This document shows, in pieces, positions 45,054 through 56,971 of a stretch of DNA of 64,000 nt; position 1 is the stretch's first letter; each line of letters opens with the position of its first letter. Under the pieces are notes generated by a model. It was given only the letters and a program-made list of their open reading frames with translations, had not been told where the DNA came from and did no database searches. The stretch is from Hericium rajendrae (taxonomy: Eukaryota > Basidiomycota > Agaricomycetes > Russulales > Hericiaceae), in assembly GCA_033439255.1 (NCBI GenBank), contig CM065885.1, positions 558,001-622,000 on the forward strand, written 5' to 3'. The position numbers and the translations under genes are program-made.

Positions 45054-47273
45054 TCAGAACCCGACGTAGCTCAAACTCCACATCTCCCCCTTTACCTTCC
45101 TCTCATCCCTGCCTTTTTCCTTCTCGCCCGCCGCCCAAGCCCCCAGCCCCTCCAGTACCGCAAGCGCGTCTCGCAGCGCCAGGCGCTCGCGCGCGCTGAC
45201 AGGCCTAACGAGGCGCAGATCGAGGCCCTGGAAAGCGGGTGTATACGGTATGCACGCGCGGCGCGCGCCTAATGCGAGAAAGAGCGGCGGCGGGCTCTGC
45301 GCGCTCCAATTCCCGGGCGCGTGCGCCTGCGTATGCGGCGACGGGTACGTCGGGAAGCCCGGGAGCCAGAACTGGATGGGCGGCAGCTGCGGGTTGCGCG
45401 GGAAGGGCGGGTCCGCGGCGCCCGAGGGCACGGAGAGCGCGGCGGGGATGAACGGGACGCTGTTCGGGATCTGCATGACGTGCGGGGAGGGCGAGGGTGG
45501 GGGCGGGCCCGGCGTCAGGTCGGCGGAGAGCGAGGGTGACGGGGTGCGCGCGGGCGAGGGCGCTTCTGGGTGCTTTGTTTGCTCGGTTGAGGTTTCTGCG
45601 ATGTCGAAGTCGGAGCCGGCACCACCGACGAGGCGGAAGGGCGTGTGGGACAGGACGGGCAGAGGGGTGCTCGTCGTGGGTGGGGAGGGTGATCGGGTGG
45701 GAGTGGTGAATCCGGAGGATATGTATCGACCGCGTGGGGCTGCAGGTGAGCCGACGCGCGAAGCGCCGGGAGTTGTGAGTCCTCCATCTGAGCCTTCGAT
45801 ATCGGACGACACAGCAATGTCTTCATTGTCGCTTGGAGAAGAGAGCCTACTGGGCGCCTGGTAGATATATCTGTCAGGCTCTCTGTAGTAGGACTGTCGT
45901 GGAGGTAATGAAGTGGGCTCTGGTACTAGGTCTCGTTCGGGTTCGGGTCCTGATTCTGGTTCTGGAGGGTATGCCTCTTCGATACTGTACTTCAGTAAGG
46001 CTTCACTCGGACCATCAGATGGTGTGGGGGGGTCTGAGGGCGAACGAGGATTGGATGATGTCCTAGGAAAGGGAACATGGATAGGTGCCGGTGATGCTTG
46101 TACGGACGGAGGAACAGATGACATAGAGGGTGATTCGGGCCTGGCTTTGGCCTTCCCTTTGACGTTGGAGGGAGTTCTGTCACCCTCGAACCCGTCGTTA
46201 TCTTGCCCACGCACATCAGGATGGAATTGTTGTGCTGCCGTAGGCGTATCCAAGCCCCATTCTCCCTCTCTCCACCCAACCTCGTTCGCATCCTGTGACT
46301 GCAACATCTGGTTTAGAATAGCAGCCGCCTCACGAAAAACGTCGTCAACTCTGCCCGCACCGTACTCCGCCGCGGCCCAATCGCGCCCGTCCTGTTGCTC
46401 TTTTTCATCGTCGTCACTGTCGATCTCTGGTGGGCCAGCCCGGACTTCAAATACACCCTCTCTGACGAGACGACGGCCAGCTTGTCCCAGCTTGACGTAC
46501 TCTTCCATTGCCCAGTCACGAAGCTTTGGGTCGTCCGAGTCTAAGGCCAGAGCTAAGCGTCGTGCCCGTTTCTCGATCGGCGATAGAGAAGAAAGAAGTT
46601 GTGTCGGGAGCACTCTCGGAGCAACTGGCGCGTGAGGAGAGAGAGGAGAGTCCGTTGCTCCGGATAGATGGATGAGACGTGAAGCTGCGACGAATGTGGA
46701 GTATGGGTCCAGCTGTAGAGCGGGTAGAACGTCCGTCCGTCCGTGGATCTCATATGGTGACCGGTCTACATCCAGACATGTATATGTCAGCCATACATGT
46801 GCAAAGAACGGAGCCAAAGACATACGACAGTGCTTGCATATCTTCGGCGAGCCGTAATGGACACTGCCATGCTCTGAACCGGGAGGCAAGTCGCTGAAGT
46901 CGGAAGACGGGCGGGAGCTGCGATGACGCCTCCGCCTCCGCCGCGAACCTTCGACTGTAAACGACTCGGTGACTGACGATGGCGTCACAGACGATTCTTC
47001 GCTTGAAGAGGTATATCCACTATCGAAGGTGGACGGGAGGGTCTGAGAGTCAGTCTGCACAGGAGACCTTGCTCTTTCATGAGAAACTTCGTGTCGTCCT
47101 GAGCTGTGAAGTACCATGGACTTGTTCTTCGAGGCTGGCTCCCGGGACGATGAATGCGATCTACGGACTTGGATCTTGGATTTTGAATTTGATCTCCGGG
47201 CATATCGGTCGGAGTCCGTGAAACTACCTCGACTGCCCCAGCTTGACAGTGTGCTCAAGGATGAAATCGACAT
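45054..47273 (-). CDS. large Ser/Pro-rich, mostly disordered protein of unknown function
   Basis: Not recognised. The frame is open from 47438, but the only ATG near its start is at 47273 (MSISSLSTLSSWGSRGSF), giving about 739 residues to the stop at 45054. The N-terminal third is Ser/Arg-rich with an arginine run (SRRRRRRHRSSRPSSDFSDL). A short ordered patch with two cysteines (ICKHCRMSLAPFFAHVWLTY) is followed by a helical, conserved-looking block (SSLSPIEKRARRLALALDSD, LRDWAMEEYVKLGQAGRRLV, REGVFEVRAGP). The rest is Pro/Ser/Glu-rich low complexity. Shortly before the stop, ordered sequence returns (FLALGARRACIPYTPAFQGL, LRLVRPVSARERLALRDAL). Divergent from the SNF2 gene, with a 700 bp shared upstream region. 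Confidence 0.6.
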   Translation of the reverse strand: MSISSLSTLSSWGSRGSFTDSDRYARRSNSKSKIQVRRSHSSSREPASKNKSMVLHSSGRHEVSHERARSPVQTDSQTLPSTFDSGYTSSSEESSVTPSSVTESFTVEGSRRRRRRHRSSRPSSDFSDLPPGSEHGSVHYGSPKICKHCRMSLAPFFAHVWLTYTCLDVDRSPYEIHGRTDVLPALQLDPYSTFVAASRLIHLSGATDSPLSPHAPVAPRVLPTQLLSSLSPIEKRARRLALALDSDDPKLRDWAMEEYVKLGQAGRRLVREGVFEVRAGPPEIDSDDDEKEQQDGRDWAAAEYGAGRVDDVFREAAAILNQMLQSQDANEVGWREGEWGLDTPTAAQQFHPDVRGQDNDGFEGDRTPSNVKGKAKARPESPSMSSVPPSVQASPAPIHVPFPRTSSNPRSPSDPPTPSDGPSEALLKYSIEEAYPPEPESGPEPERDLVPEPTSLPPRQSYYREPDRYIYQAPSRLSSPSDNEDIAVSSDIEGSDGGLTTPGASRVGSPAAPRGRYISSGFTTPTRSPSPPTTSTPLPVLSHTPFRLVGGAGSDFDIAETSTEQTKHPEAPSPARTPSPSLSADLTPGPPPPSPSPHVMQIPNSVPFIPAALSVPSGAADPPFPRNPQLPPIQFWLPGFPTYPSPHTQAHAPGNWSAQSPPPLFLALGARRACIPYTPAFQGLDLRLVRPVSARERLALRDALAVLEGLGAWAAGEKEKGRDERKVKGEMWSLSYVGF

Positions 47274-47985
47274 GAGGAACCGTATGGGTGAGTTGAACGC
47301 GAAAGGCTGTCGGTGCTTTAGGTTTTTGCTGGAACGTCTTGTATTGGAGAGTGGATGGAGTTGAGTGGCCAGACGTTCTTTTGTCCGCGATTTATTGTCG
47401 ACTCTCCGTGCATTACGTGATGGCAACGAGGCAGCCACGAGTGCTCAGTACACGTGTCGAGTTGGCGACTTGATGAGATCACCTTTCTATCAGCGATTCA
47501 CTAATGAGCAACTTTGTTAGAGTTAAGAGATACCCCAGTCAATAATAGATTATAGCTGATATAAGGGTACCATAATCTTGCGAACGTTTCCTACGTTATG
47601 TTCGAGTGTCCAGCGAGCATGCGGAGTTCGGAGTCAGCTTGAGGCTATGTGGTAAAAATATTCACTGCCATGGCGGCAGGGAGCGCGGGTCAGGCAAATT
47701 AAGCTCACCTATCAGACATTCACGTAGTTTTATGATGTCTGAGACTTCTTCCTATACTTGTTGTACGGCATGAGCATCCTGAGGAAAAGATTCGGAGGAA
47801 AAGAGCTTGAAAACAAGGAATTTCGCCAGAGCGCGTAGTTCACGTGACCGCGTGATAAGGGCGAGTTTAGGGCCGGTCCCTACGCGTGTACTGACATAAT
47901 CACTACGAAGTTACTAACTCGCTGTTGTTGTCGCGCTCATTTACCCGCCTTGTCTCACCCCCGCCTCAGTCATCTCACTGTCACC
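47274..47985. promoter_or_regulatory. shared upstream region of two divergent genes
   Basis: About 0.7 kb between the start codons of the disordered protein (minus) and the SNF2 ATPase (plus). No coding support. CT-rich tracts just before 47986 (CTCACCCCCGCCTCAGTC) are typical of fungal core promoters. No specific site can be named. Confidence 0.4.
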
Positions 47986-50900
47986 ATGATGTCTACTGGG
48001 GAAAGTACGCCGTCGAGGTCTAATTTCGCTATGTCGTCTCCCCCAGGATCAAGTACTGTAGCATCTTCGCCACCACTCTTGGACGAAGATGTCGACGACC
48101 AAGTGCCAACGTCGAAGACCGCGCCATCTGTGAGTACTTGCAATGTATAATATATTAGGGTTAATAATCCCCGCGGATACTCTTTTCCATCTGAAGGCGT
48201 CGAACACACCAGACCCAATAGAAGAGCAGGTTAGCCCGTCTTGCCACGTTAGACGCGCGAGACGCGTATCTGCTCTCAGTTACTGACCGAACGCGTACTC
48301 ATTTCGAATTCAGGACCTGGAGGCGCGTTTTACGCGTCTTAATTATCTGCTTCAAAGGTCATCGCTCTATGCGAACCTTCTAAAGGACCAGATGGACCGC
48401 TCACGTGAGAAACATGCTGCGGCAGCCATAATTGCTGAAACGCCTACCCCAGCCAAACGTGGGCGTGGAAGGCCGAAGGCGAAATCTGTGCTGAAGAAGA
48501 ATAAAGGCAAGCGAGTTCGTGTGGACAGTGATGACGAGGCCGACGGCGATCTCATACCCGACTCGAAACGAGCGAAGGTCGAGGTGGCGAAGGGGGAGAA
48601 TGGCCAGCAAGATGGCTCAGAGAAGCCGTCTTTCGTGCAGCCTGCGTTACTGACGGGCGCCACATTGAAAGACTACCAGCTCGATGGCGTCGCGTGGATG
48701 GTCGGTCTCTGGGAGAATGGTATTTCTGGCATATTGGGTTTGTGCTCCTCTATATTTTGTGGCCTTACATGCTGACCGTTTCTGACATTGCAGCGGACGA
48801 AATGGGTCTGGGCAAGGTAAACCGTATATCATGTCACGCTTATCGTTACTCACGGTATTTGAGTAGACCATACAAACTATCGCCTTTATTGCGTACTTGC
48901 GTACACGTGTGGATTCGCCTTTTCTAGTAGTCTGCCCTTTGAGTGTGATGCACAACTGGATCGACGAATTTCAGAAATTCGCCCCTGACGTAAGTGTTTT
49001 AATACATTGATTTCATTACGAGTTTCAGGCGTTGACATGCTTTCCATAAGATTCCCGTATGCATGTACCATGGCTCTCCTGAGGAGAGAAAAGAAATGCG
49101 AAACACCGACATGTCCTTGGACAAACTAGACGAGGCCTGCAAAGTCACTAACACACCGAAGAAGAAGGCTGCGTCCGAGGCACAGCCGAAAAAGGGACGT
49201 CCAGCAAAGGCGAAGGCCAAGCCAAAGGCCAAAGCTCGACAGACGCGTCGCAAGTCAAACGTAGATTCCGATGACGAGCTCGCTGGGTTTACAGAGGACG
49301 ATGTTGAGGAATCGGAAGCTAAAAAAGGACCACCCGCCGAAGAGCCAGTGAATTCGACTCACCAGAAATCCATGTTTCCTGTCGTGGTCACCACATATGA
49401 GATCATCATCAAGGATCGACAGCCTCTGTCGAAAATCATATGGGGATATATCGTCGTCGACGAAGGCCATCGGCTTAAGAACATGGACTGCAAGCTGATG
49501 CAGGAAATCAAGAAATATACCAGTGCTGGTCGCATGGTATTGACTGGTACACCCTTGCATGTGCGCAGTCTTGCTTCGTACTCAGGCGAAGAATATATTT
49601 GCTCACGACTTGCTTCTCAGAATAATTTGGCAGAATTATGGTCTTTGCTCAACTTCATATTGCCTGACATCTTCGACGACGTCGACGTTTTTCAGAAATG
49701 GTTTGTCATATTACCTTCCATGACTTCACCATTTAAGCCAATGGTTTTCTCCAGGTTCAACCTGCCAGAATTATCTACGCAGCTATCGACGGACCGAACT
49801 TCACACATCCTCCAGACTCTTCACTCCATCCTCAAGCCGTTCCTCCTTCGCCGCGTGAAGGCCGACGTGGAGCGATCGCTTCCTCCGAAGAAGGAATACA
49901 TCCTCTACGCGCCGCTCAGCGAACGGCAGCGCGAGATTTACGACGCGATTGTGCGCCATGATATCCGGCGTTTGCTTGTCGGCGCGCGACCCGATTTAGA
50001 AGACGAACATGTGCTGCGCGAAGCCGAGGACATGGAGAAGCAGAAGGATGAAGCTGTAGAAGACGAGAAAAACGATCGAAAACTGCGGAAGCAGGAGCGA
50101 AGGAATTATGATGTGGATGGAAGCGACGATGACGACGCGTACTTTGAGGCATTGGAGAGAGACGGAGTTCAGGATAATCGCCGGCAGGAGCCTGAGAAGA
50201 GCGTCGAGCAGCTAGGCAAAGAATATGCCTACAAGACAATGCGTACGTCTATCTCTGCTCACATGGTGACTGTACTGACAAGTGTCACGGATTACAGTGA
50301 AAAAAGTCAACAATCTGCACCTCGAAAACGTCGTCATGCAGCTTCGGAAAGTCTGTTCTCATCCATTTCTCTTCGACTGGCCGCTAGACAGCAGGACGAA
50401 TCAGTATATCGTTGACGAGCAGCTGGAGGATGTGAGTGGTAAGATGATGGTGTTGGAGCGCCTGCTGGAAGAGCTCTTCAAACGGGGCCATAAAGTCCTC
50501 GTATTTAGTCAATTCACCACCATGCTCGACGTGATCCAGGTACGCTTGACGAGTTCATGCGTTAGACGGCAACTTACTGTTTCGAATGACAGGACTGGGC
50601 GACGGAGTTCAAACATTGGCCACTGTGCCGCATCGACGGTTCGTCAAAGCCCATGGAGCGACGCCGCGAAATGGTGCGCTTCCAGACCGACTCGCCCGAT
50701 GCACCTCGCCTCTTTCTGCTCAGCACACGTGCCGGAGGCCTGGGCATCAACCTCACTGCGGCCGACACCGTCGTCTTCTACGACTCGGATTGGAACCCGC
50801 AGATGGACCTGCAGGCCGCCGACCGTGCGCACAGGATCGGGCAGACCAAGCCAGTGCTCATCTTCCGTCTTATCAGTAAACACACGATCGAGCAGAAGAT

Positions 50901-51355
50901 CCTCGAGCGCGCGACGCAGAAGCGCCAGCTGGAGGCCATGATCATCGCCAAAGGTACTTTTCCCTTTTTCAACCGCCTAAGTGCCGGACAGATTGCATGT
51001 TTGCAGGTAAATTCAAAATGCCCGCTCAAGCTGGGAAGCAGGAGACCATGACCGAGATGGCAACGTCGCTGCTGACGCTCGAGGGCGAGAAAATCGAAGT
51101 CGTGCAGAGCACAGCTGCAGGCAAGGCGAGCGTCATTAGTGACGCCGAGTTGGATTCACTGCTCGACAGGCGGTCGGAGGTGTTCCATGGGCGAGGCAAG
51201 GGCTGGACGAGCGCTGGTCTGCCAAAGACGAAGGACACAAAGAAGCCCGACACGAGCGTGGCAGGGGCTGCGTTCGCTGTGTATGAGACTACGCAGGATG
51301 AGGGGAACGATGCGCTTGCGAGGATGCTGGGTGAGGATGTTGTGGACTTGGAATA
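47986..51355 (+). CDS. irc5: SNF2-family chromatin-remodelling ATPase, LSH/HELLS/DDM1 (Irc5) group
   Basis: A nuclear ATP-dependent nucleosome remodeller; relatives support DNA methylation, repeat silencing and cohesin loading. The start ATG is at 47986; about nine short introns. Acidic/basic N-terminus with an AT-hook-like GRGRPKAK. ATPase lobe 1: [20 protein letters not shown]; Walker A ADEMGLGK, with the intron immediately after GK, then [15 protein letters not shown] box ([11 protein letters not shown]); LTGTPLH. A basic insert ([20 protein letters not shown]) lies between motifs Ia and II. Lobe 2: [37 protein letters not shown] and the arginine-finger motif [11 protein letters not shown]. 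An acidic linker ([20 protein letters not shown]) marks the LSH group. It looks intact to the stop at 51355. The symbol follows the yeast name and is by homology only. Confidence 0.88.
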
Positions 51356-51789
51356 GATATGGTCAGAGATATACCCACAGAGAGCTATACACTTAGAGCC
51401 CGTCGGACTTTTTAGGGCCGACATTGAAATTAACTGGTTAGGCAAACAATGATACTGGTATGGTGACTGAGGACATGATATCGTGGGTTATATCGTAAGA
51501 TGAGAAGTGACGGAATGCAATTTTAGGATCAGGCGCAAATGTCGTGTAGGAGAAACAAAATGGAGTCACATTAGAAGCCAATCAATCCTCAAAAATGAGA
51601 CGCGTTCTCCGGTTGGACTTGGGGTGTATTGCAGATGCTCGTTTTCGCACTCTAAGGCGCAGTGGACTATATGGTTCCTGTGAATCCAGATATGCATGAG
51701 AAAAGAAAGAACGTACAGAATGGAAAAGGATGAGAACCGGAGCATACGGTGTCGTGTCGTGTCTGGCATGATTGAATTTCCCCTGATAT
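51356..51789. other. 3' flanks of two convergent genes
   Basis: No gene supported. It holds the 3' untranslated parts of the SNF2 gene and the minus-strand ULD-family-like gene. Confidence 0.4.
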
Positions 51790-52689
51790 CAGTTGACCGC
51801 CCATGGCCATCGGCGTCTGCTGAATCCCATGGTCGGTAGGACAAGGAGAAGCGGGCGATTGGAGACCGGGCGCATCAATGCAAAATCCTCGTCCAGAATG
51901 ATGACTTGTGGAGCTCTGCTGAGGAACAAATTTCAGCACTGCAAGTTGTTCCATACGTCGCATGGAGACGAAGAACTGACCTGTGCGCGGAGCAGATCAC
52001 ACACCGTCCGGCACATGTCCCATTGTTCAATGCGAAACTTCCATAGCAAGTCTCGCAGCTCCTGCTGATCGCGAGAAATCCTTTTCCCCGTTTCTGTCAA
52101 TTCGCGCAATTCGCCTGCCAATTCATGCAATTCTCCGGCCAATTCGCAACGTTCGTCGTGTGCAACATCCAAACTTTTCCGGAATTCGCCCAATACGTCC
52201 CTGTAGCGTCAGTGTAACAGGCATGATCTCAAAGGTGGAGAAGAACACGCACGTCATATTTAAGCACAGGATGATAGCCATGTGTGTCTGCTGATCGTGC
52301 AGCCTCCGCCGCAACGAATCAACATCATCCTTCCTGAATATCACCCAGCCAATTCTGCGGGGGATACTCCGGAATCCATATCCAGCTTTGTTCTGCCCGA
52401 GACGGTGCTCGAAGCCTATGTTCTTGGCTTTGAATTCGTCCAAAAGGCGGCCACACATTGAGAGTGAGTATAGAAATGCTTGTTGCACCGATGACAGTAA
52501 CGTGTTCTTGTTCCACATATCTTTGGCAACACCTAAAGTCTCCTTGAGGGCATTGAGCTCGCTGCTCAGCTGCTGATAATCCTCGGGAGAGTCCCGGACT
52601 TCTTTCAGAGTACGCGCTATTTGAAGAGCATGCTGGACGACCGAGATGGTTTCGTTAATAAACGTGAAGGCAAGGGGAATGCTGGACAT
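51790..52689 (-). CDS. STAND-N-like family protein, probably truncated
   Basis: The ATG at 52689 gives a helical segment (PLAFTFINETISVVQHALQI, DSPEDYQQLSSELNALKETL) like the agaricomycete STAND-N/ULD family, then RIGWVIFRKDDVDSLRRRLHD and a hydrophobic HMAIILCLNM. An intron of about 52 bp (near 52200-52252, GTGCGT donor) leads to a coiled-coil-like exon (FRKSLDVAHDERCELAGELH, ELTETGKRISRDQQELRDLL, WKFRIEQWDMCRTV), followed by a donor at about 51977. Beyond it the expected ULD start can be seen in one frame (QVIILDEDFALMRPVSNRPL), but it ends after about 40 codons without the rest of the domain. Either a truncated gene or a short family form. Its exact 3' end is uncertain. Confidence 0.5.
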
Positions 52690-53735
52690 GAGATATTTGC
52701 GATCCTACGTACGCGTATGCGATGGTGAGTTATACGAACGTGCCCCGCTGGCTTATATACTGATAGACCATGAGTATATCAGTAGACCAGCCGGAAGTCT
52801 GCATGCGAGACACCGTTGTAGCTGTAGGCATGTTGAAGGCACAGTTTCAAGCGCCACCAAGTACAACCTCAAGACAGTAGCCAGTGTCGCACCGCAAGCA
52901 AAGGCAGAGGTGCTTCGGTGTTCTACTCATCTCTGCAGGTACTATACCTAGTACCGACTGAAGTCCTCCGGCCAGTACTCAGGCCAGTACTCAGGCCGCG
53001 ATGTAGCGCCTGATCTATTGTCGATAGAGGCAGTGTCAATGCATCCGTTGTTCTGGTCCAAGCTGACAGCTGTTACCAAGGTCATGTCATACACGATGAA
53101 ACCTAAGTCGAAGAACCTGTCACTGCTGGATAAACAGTTGTCGACGTACCTGTATATCGTGGTGACTTAACCCATCACTAGCGGTCGTTCCTCCTCTTGA
53201 TCACAACCCTCGGCGCCTTAGAAGTCGAAGTGACCACTATCGCTGACTTCAAGACACTTGGAGAAACAGGTCAGGGGCCTAACTCCAACGTCTAGGTGTG
53301 GATGAGCAATCAAATTGGAGGTGCACTAAATGATCATGACTGGGATAGACAATATTCTAGCTGAGCTCGAGCGAGGCCGTGCGCGGAAGGAAGAAAGGAT
53401 GCATAAGCTATTAATAGACTACCGGCGCCAGCGCTGAGCACATCCAACGAATCCCGATGATGTCCATTTTGCCGTCGAGCCAAGTGCCGCTGAAAATTTG
53501 AATAACAAGTACCATATACGTGGATAGAAGATTGAAAATGCGTCATCCCAAAAGAACGCAGTTGTAAGAGCAACTTGACCCGCGCCATCACTGATCGCCG
53601 GACCCCTGTACAGCTACTAGCATACCTACTAACTACAGTACGACACTGCGGGTAAGTTCAGCGCGACTCCACCCTAGTATGAAGCGAACATGATATGTGC
53701 ACCCACACCTACCATGTTCCATGCGAAGTGAATGC
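52690..53735. other. 1 kb intergenic region, nothing recognised
   Basis: Divergent upstream region of the ULD-like gene and 3' flank of the F-box gene. Contains a short direct repeat GGCCAGTACTCA (about 52970-52995). An 85-codon minus frame at 53334-53591 has no supporting features. Confidence 0.4.
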
Positions 53736-55602
53736 TCAGTCGCTATCATCACTGTCGTAGTCCCCGTCCTCGTCCTCGTCCTCATCCTCGAAGTCTCCCT
53801 CATGCTCGCGATCTGTTTCGACCTCTACCAAAGTCCTGAGCCGTGCAATATCCTCCCGGGAAAATGAACGTGCGTCTTCCAGGCATAGTCTAGGCGCAGC
53901 ATCGATACGCTTGCGAGCACGCAGCCATTTCTCGAGCAAAGCCGAGAATGTGTGACCCTGACTGGAGCGCATGTCGAAGGAAAAGTCGCAGAAGGCCACT
54001 GACCGCAAGTTAGGCAGGAAAACGTGGTCTTCTCTGAGAATTCGGCCTCCGCTCCTCCGCTGTCGAGAATCTGCAACATTGTCCAGGTCCGTATGAAAGA
54101 CCAATGCGTGACTGAAAGGTAATACATCGTCTCCAGTGATCAGCGCGTGCTCCAAGACTCTGCATTGCCCGAAAACGCTCAACCATTGCTGGGAGGACCA
54201 GACCAAACTGTACACCCTCTTGATCAGAACATGTAGATTGTCGATAGGAAGTACACTGCAAAGATCCTGGATGGCAGTTGTATCTGCTGTGAGATTCGTC
54301 ATCTGAATCTGGAAATCAGGGTCTCTAATAGAAACAGACGCGAACTTGGAGTCTTTGAGAGATGATATGGAGCATCGCCAAGCATTGAAGTTGAGTCCAT
54401 TCTGCGCTGACGGCCACGGAGATGTCGATAAGATAGAAAATGGATGTATTTCTTCAGCGCTTTCGCGAGAAAAATGATCACGCATGACCTGGAGAAAAAG
54501 GGTATATGCACCCAAGGAGAAGTTCACGAAGTCTAGAGAGACTATGCAATGAACGGGGAGATGGAGAAATTCCATAAGGCGCGTGCATCCGGCAGCCATG
54601 CCAGTCAATCCGAGATGGTGCAGATGAATCAAATTCGCACGGGGCAATGACAACGGGGCATCAGATTGATGCGGTAGGCAATGCTCCAGATTCAGGATCT
54701 CCAACGCTGGCATTGCCCCAAGGGTGGCGATAAGCAGGTCCAGCGAATGACTAGAAACGATGTGGGTCGGGTTAGAATGCGCCAAATGATCTGCGCATGA
54801 TATGATTTCTAAGCTGGTGAGACCCTTGAAAAGTGGGGAGGGAAATGTCAAACAAGAGTTCGTGAGGGATAGATGATGCAGCAAAGGTGTGTCGCCTCCA
54901 AAGGCGTGCTCAGGAAGGGTAAGTTCGTCGTCGGTTGAAATTCTGACAGACTTCAGTAGCAGAGCAGACCATGTCAATGACGATATGACTGGCCCGAGCC
55001 TCCGCTCACTGCCTTCAAGATTTAGATGCACAATGTGTGAAAGACGCCTGGAGATGAAATCCTCACTCGGAAGAGGTCCGTTGTTATTGTATGTGATAGA
55101 AACTGCTGAGACTTTCGCGCGTGTCAGCATTTCTTCGGCCCATTCAGAACCAAGGGCGAAGGTAATGTTCCCCCAAAGGTCAGGTTCTTGTAATGCTGCC
55201 TCTCGCCAATACCTGCAAACATGGGTCACTTTCATCCATCCTAGACGGGGGACCGAGGTATTCTTCCATTTGGATGTTCGGAACGACCTTGATGTTTGCG
55301 GCTTGTCAATGGAGAGGAAAAGGAATATCTTGCACAAAACCTCTGGCGGCAGGTAGTCGATCAGCGAAAAGGTATTGATGCGTGTTCGTAGTGCACACAT
55401 CGCGAGTTGCATGGCTTCTAGCTCGCGCTCCACAAGTTCTCGCGTTTCGAGAACAGCCGTCAGTTGATTGAAACGAGACTCAAGAGCACCGAGCCAATAG
55501 GCCTTTGCGTCACTGTATGTAGTTGTTAGAGGATTAGAACGTATATTCACAATTGATAACGACGCACACTTGCATCCCTCCTTCGTTGATTGACATGTTC
55601 AT
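53736..55602 (-). CDS. F-box-like protein, two exons
   Basis: The large frame (53736-55550) has no ATG at its start. A short first exon from the ATG at 55602 (MNMSINEGGMQ) with a GTGCGT donor and an ACATACAG acceptor near 55516 joins in frame to DAKAYWLGALESRFNQLTA. This model gives about 600 residues. A helix (LVERELEAMQLAMCALRTRI) leads into an F-box-like motif (IDYLPPEVLCKIFLFLSID, HVCRYWREAALQEPDLWGNI), then leucine-rich segments (LLHHLSLTNSCLTF, LTSLEIISCADH, LHHLGLTGMA). The tail is acidic (EDEDEDEDGDYDSDDSD). Same family as the broken gene at 36711-38534, but intact here. Presumed SCF substrate receptor; substrate unknown. Confidence 0.72.
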
Positions 55603-55840
55603 CGAAAGTTCACAACTTGATGAGGCAGTGCAGCCCAGTGCCTTCATGACGTCTGATGAGCTATCGCAACTCGCCAACAGTAGACATGTCAGAGCCATAC
55701 CTGTAGTTCCTGGATTATACAAAGTAGCTTTCCAGAGGAAGCATACTGCCGTTGTTAGCGCATGCAGCATGGTCAACTGGAGGCACGAGGCATCGATTCG
55801 GGTTGACGATTAATAATCATGATAGAATTTAGAGAATATG
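55603..55840. promoter_or_regulatory. upstream region of the F-box gene
   Basis: Short spacer to the tRNA gene; no specific motif recognised. Confidence 0.3.
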
Positions 55841-55921
55841 TCGGTTATGGTGTAACGGCTAACATTATCGCCTCTCATTACATGTTCGCGATAGCTCGGG
55901 GTTCGACTCCCCGTAACCGAA
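55841..55921 (+). tRNA. tRNA-Glu(CTC) with a 9-nt intron
   Basis: The mature body is identical to the gene at 32349: the same acceptor, D, anticodon and T arms, with anticodon CTC at 55874-55876. The intron, after position 37, is only 9 nt (55878-55886). A TTTTTCTG run just downstream (about 55924-55931) is a plausible Pol III terminator. Confidence 0.9.
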
Positions 55922-56137
55922 TTATTTTTCTGCTTTATTTCGCCATGCGTCAAGCGCGTCAAGGCTAGGATGTTCATGACCTCCGTCAGTTGTGAAGGGA
56001 TTTGAGTTTACTATATGTGGTACATGCATTTACGACAGGAACAGTAGTAGAGAGACAAGGATCGAAGACACCACCCAGTGCCAACTTTCTGGTCGACAGC
56101 CCGACCCGAACTTTCACGAAAGCAGCGCAATTGTCTA

Positions 56138-56957
56138 CTAGGACATACCCCGACTGATCGTGAACAAAAACAGAGATGAAGAAGGTATTCTTCGCCTATC
56201 ATGGTCTCCTGGATTTACCACGGTCTCAAATGCCTCCAGCGCCTCAGCATCTCCCTCGTCGCCTGGGATCTCTTCAGGCTGAGAGTTATATCCCCAACCT
56301 AGATCGAAATATGCATAGTTCAGTGCACGCACTGCAGCCGCCCCCATATCCATCTTTGGTTCTACCACCAGCTCCTCCAAGGACATCAACTCTGCGAAAC
56401 GATTCCAGATCTGCGCCCAGTACCTAGACGGCCCATCTCCATCTTCTCCATCTTCAGGAAGCGGGATCGTGCAGTGCTTCAGTTTCAAGTAGCGGAGCAT
56501 GGCTTTGGGTCGGATGATGAGATCCTTGAGATCCTCGACCTCCGAGAACATGAAGCGCGTCAAGGAGAGCAAAGATAGCTGCGGATAATTCAGCTTTGCA
56601 AAACTGAAGCCTGGGAACTCCTCGACGTCGATATCGGCTTCCAGGGTGAAGTGAAAGAAATAGTCACATAAATGACGGGGTTTCGTAGAATCCATCATGC
56701 AGATTGTGGGGCAACAGATTCAAGATGTTGAACGAGGTGGATGCAACCACGGGAGTCTGTAAAGGCGTGAGCAGAATATATTGAATATATTGAAGGATAT
56801 CATTCAGTGCGGTTGGAGTGCGGGAGGATATGAGACAAGACAAGTAGCCAGCACAGTCGTCGTCGGTCCTCCAATGTCCGTAAGATCTGCAAACAAAATC
56901 AGCTTTGAATAGGAAGGTCAACACGTAGTAGACGTACAATATCGCTGCCGAAACCAA
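56138..56957 (-). pseudogene. F-box/LRR family copy, C-terminal fragment
   Basis: The open segment 56138-56698 encodes VEEFPGFSFAKLNYPQLSLL, LRYLKLKHCTIPLPEDG and YWAQIWNRFAELMSLEELVV, matching the layout of the neighbouring gene's C-terminal half (FDPFTFPHLTSLSLHSF, LESLVLKYCYIAL, WSQVWNHFAEELTHLKV). A possible upstream piece lies at 56664-56957. No F-box is found, so this is a truncated tandem relative of the gene at 56972-58230. It ends at 56138 after a short acidic stretch. Confidence 0.5.
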
Positions 56958-56971
56958 AGGGACGCAAATCG

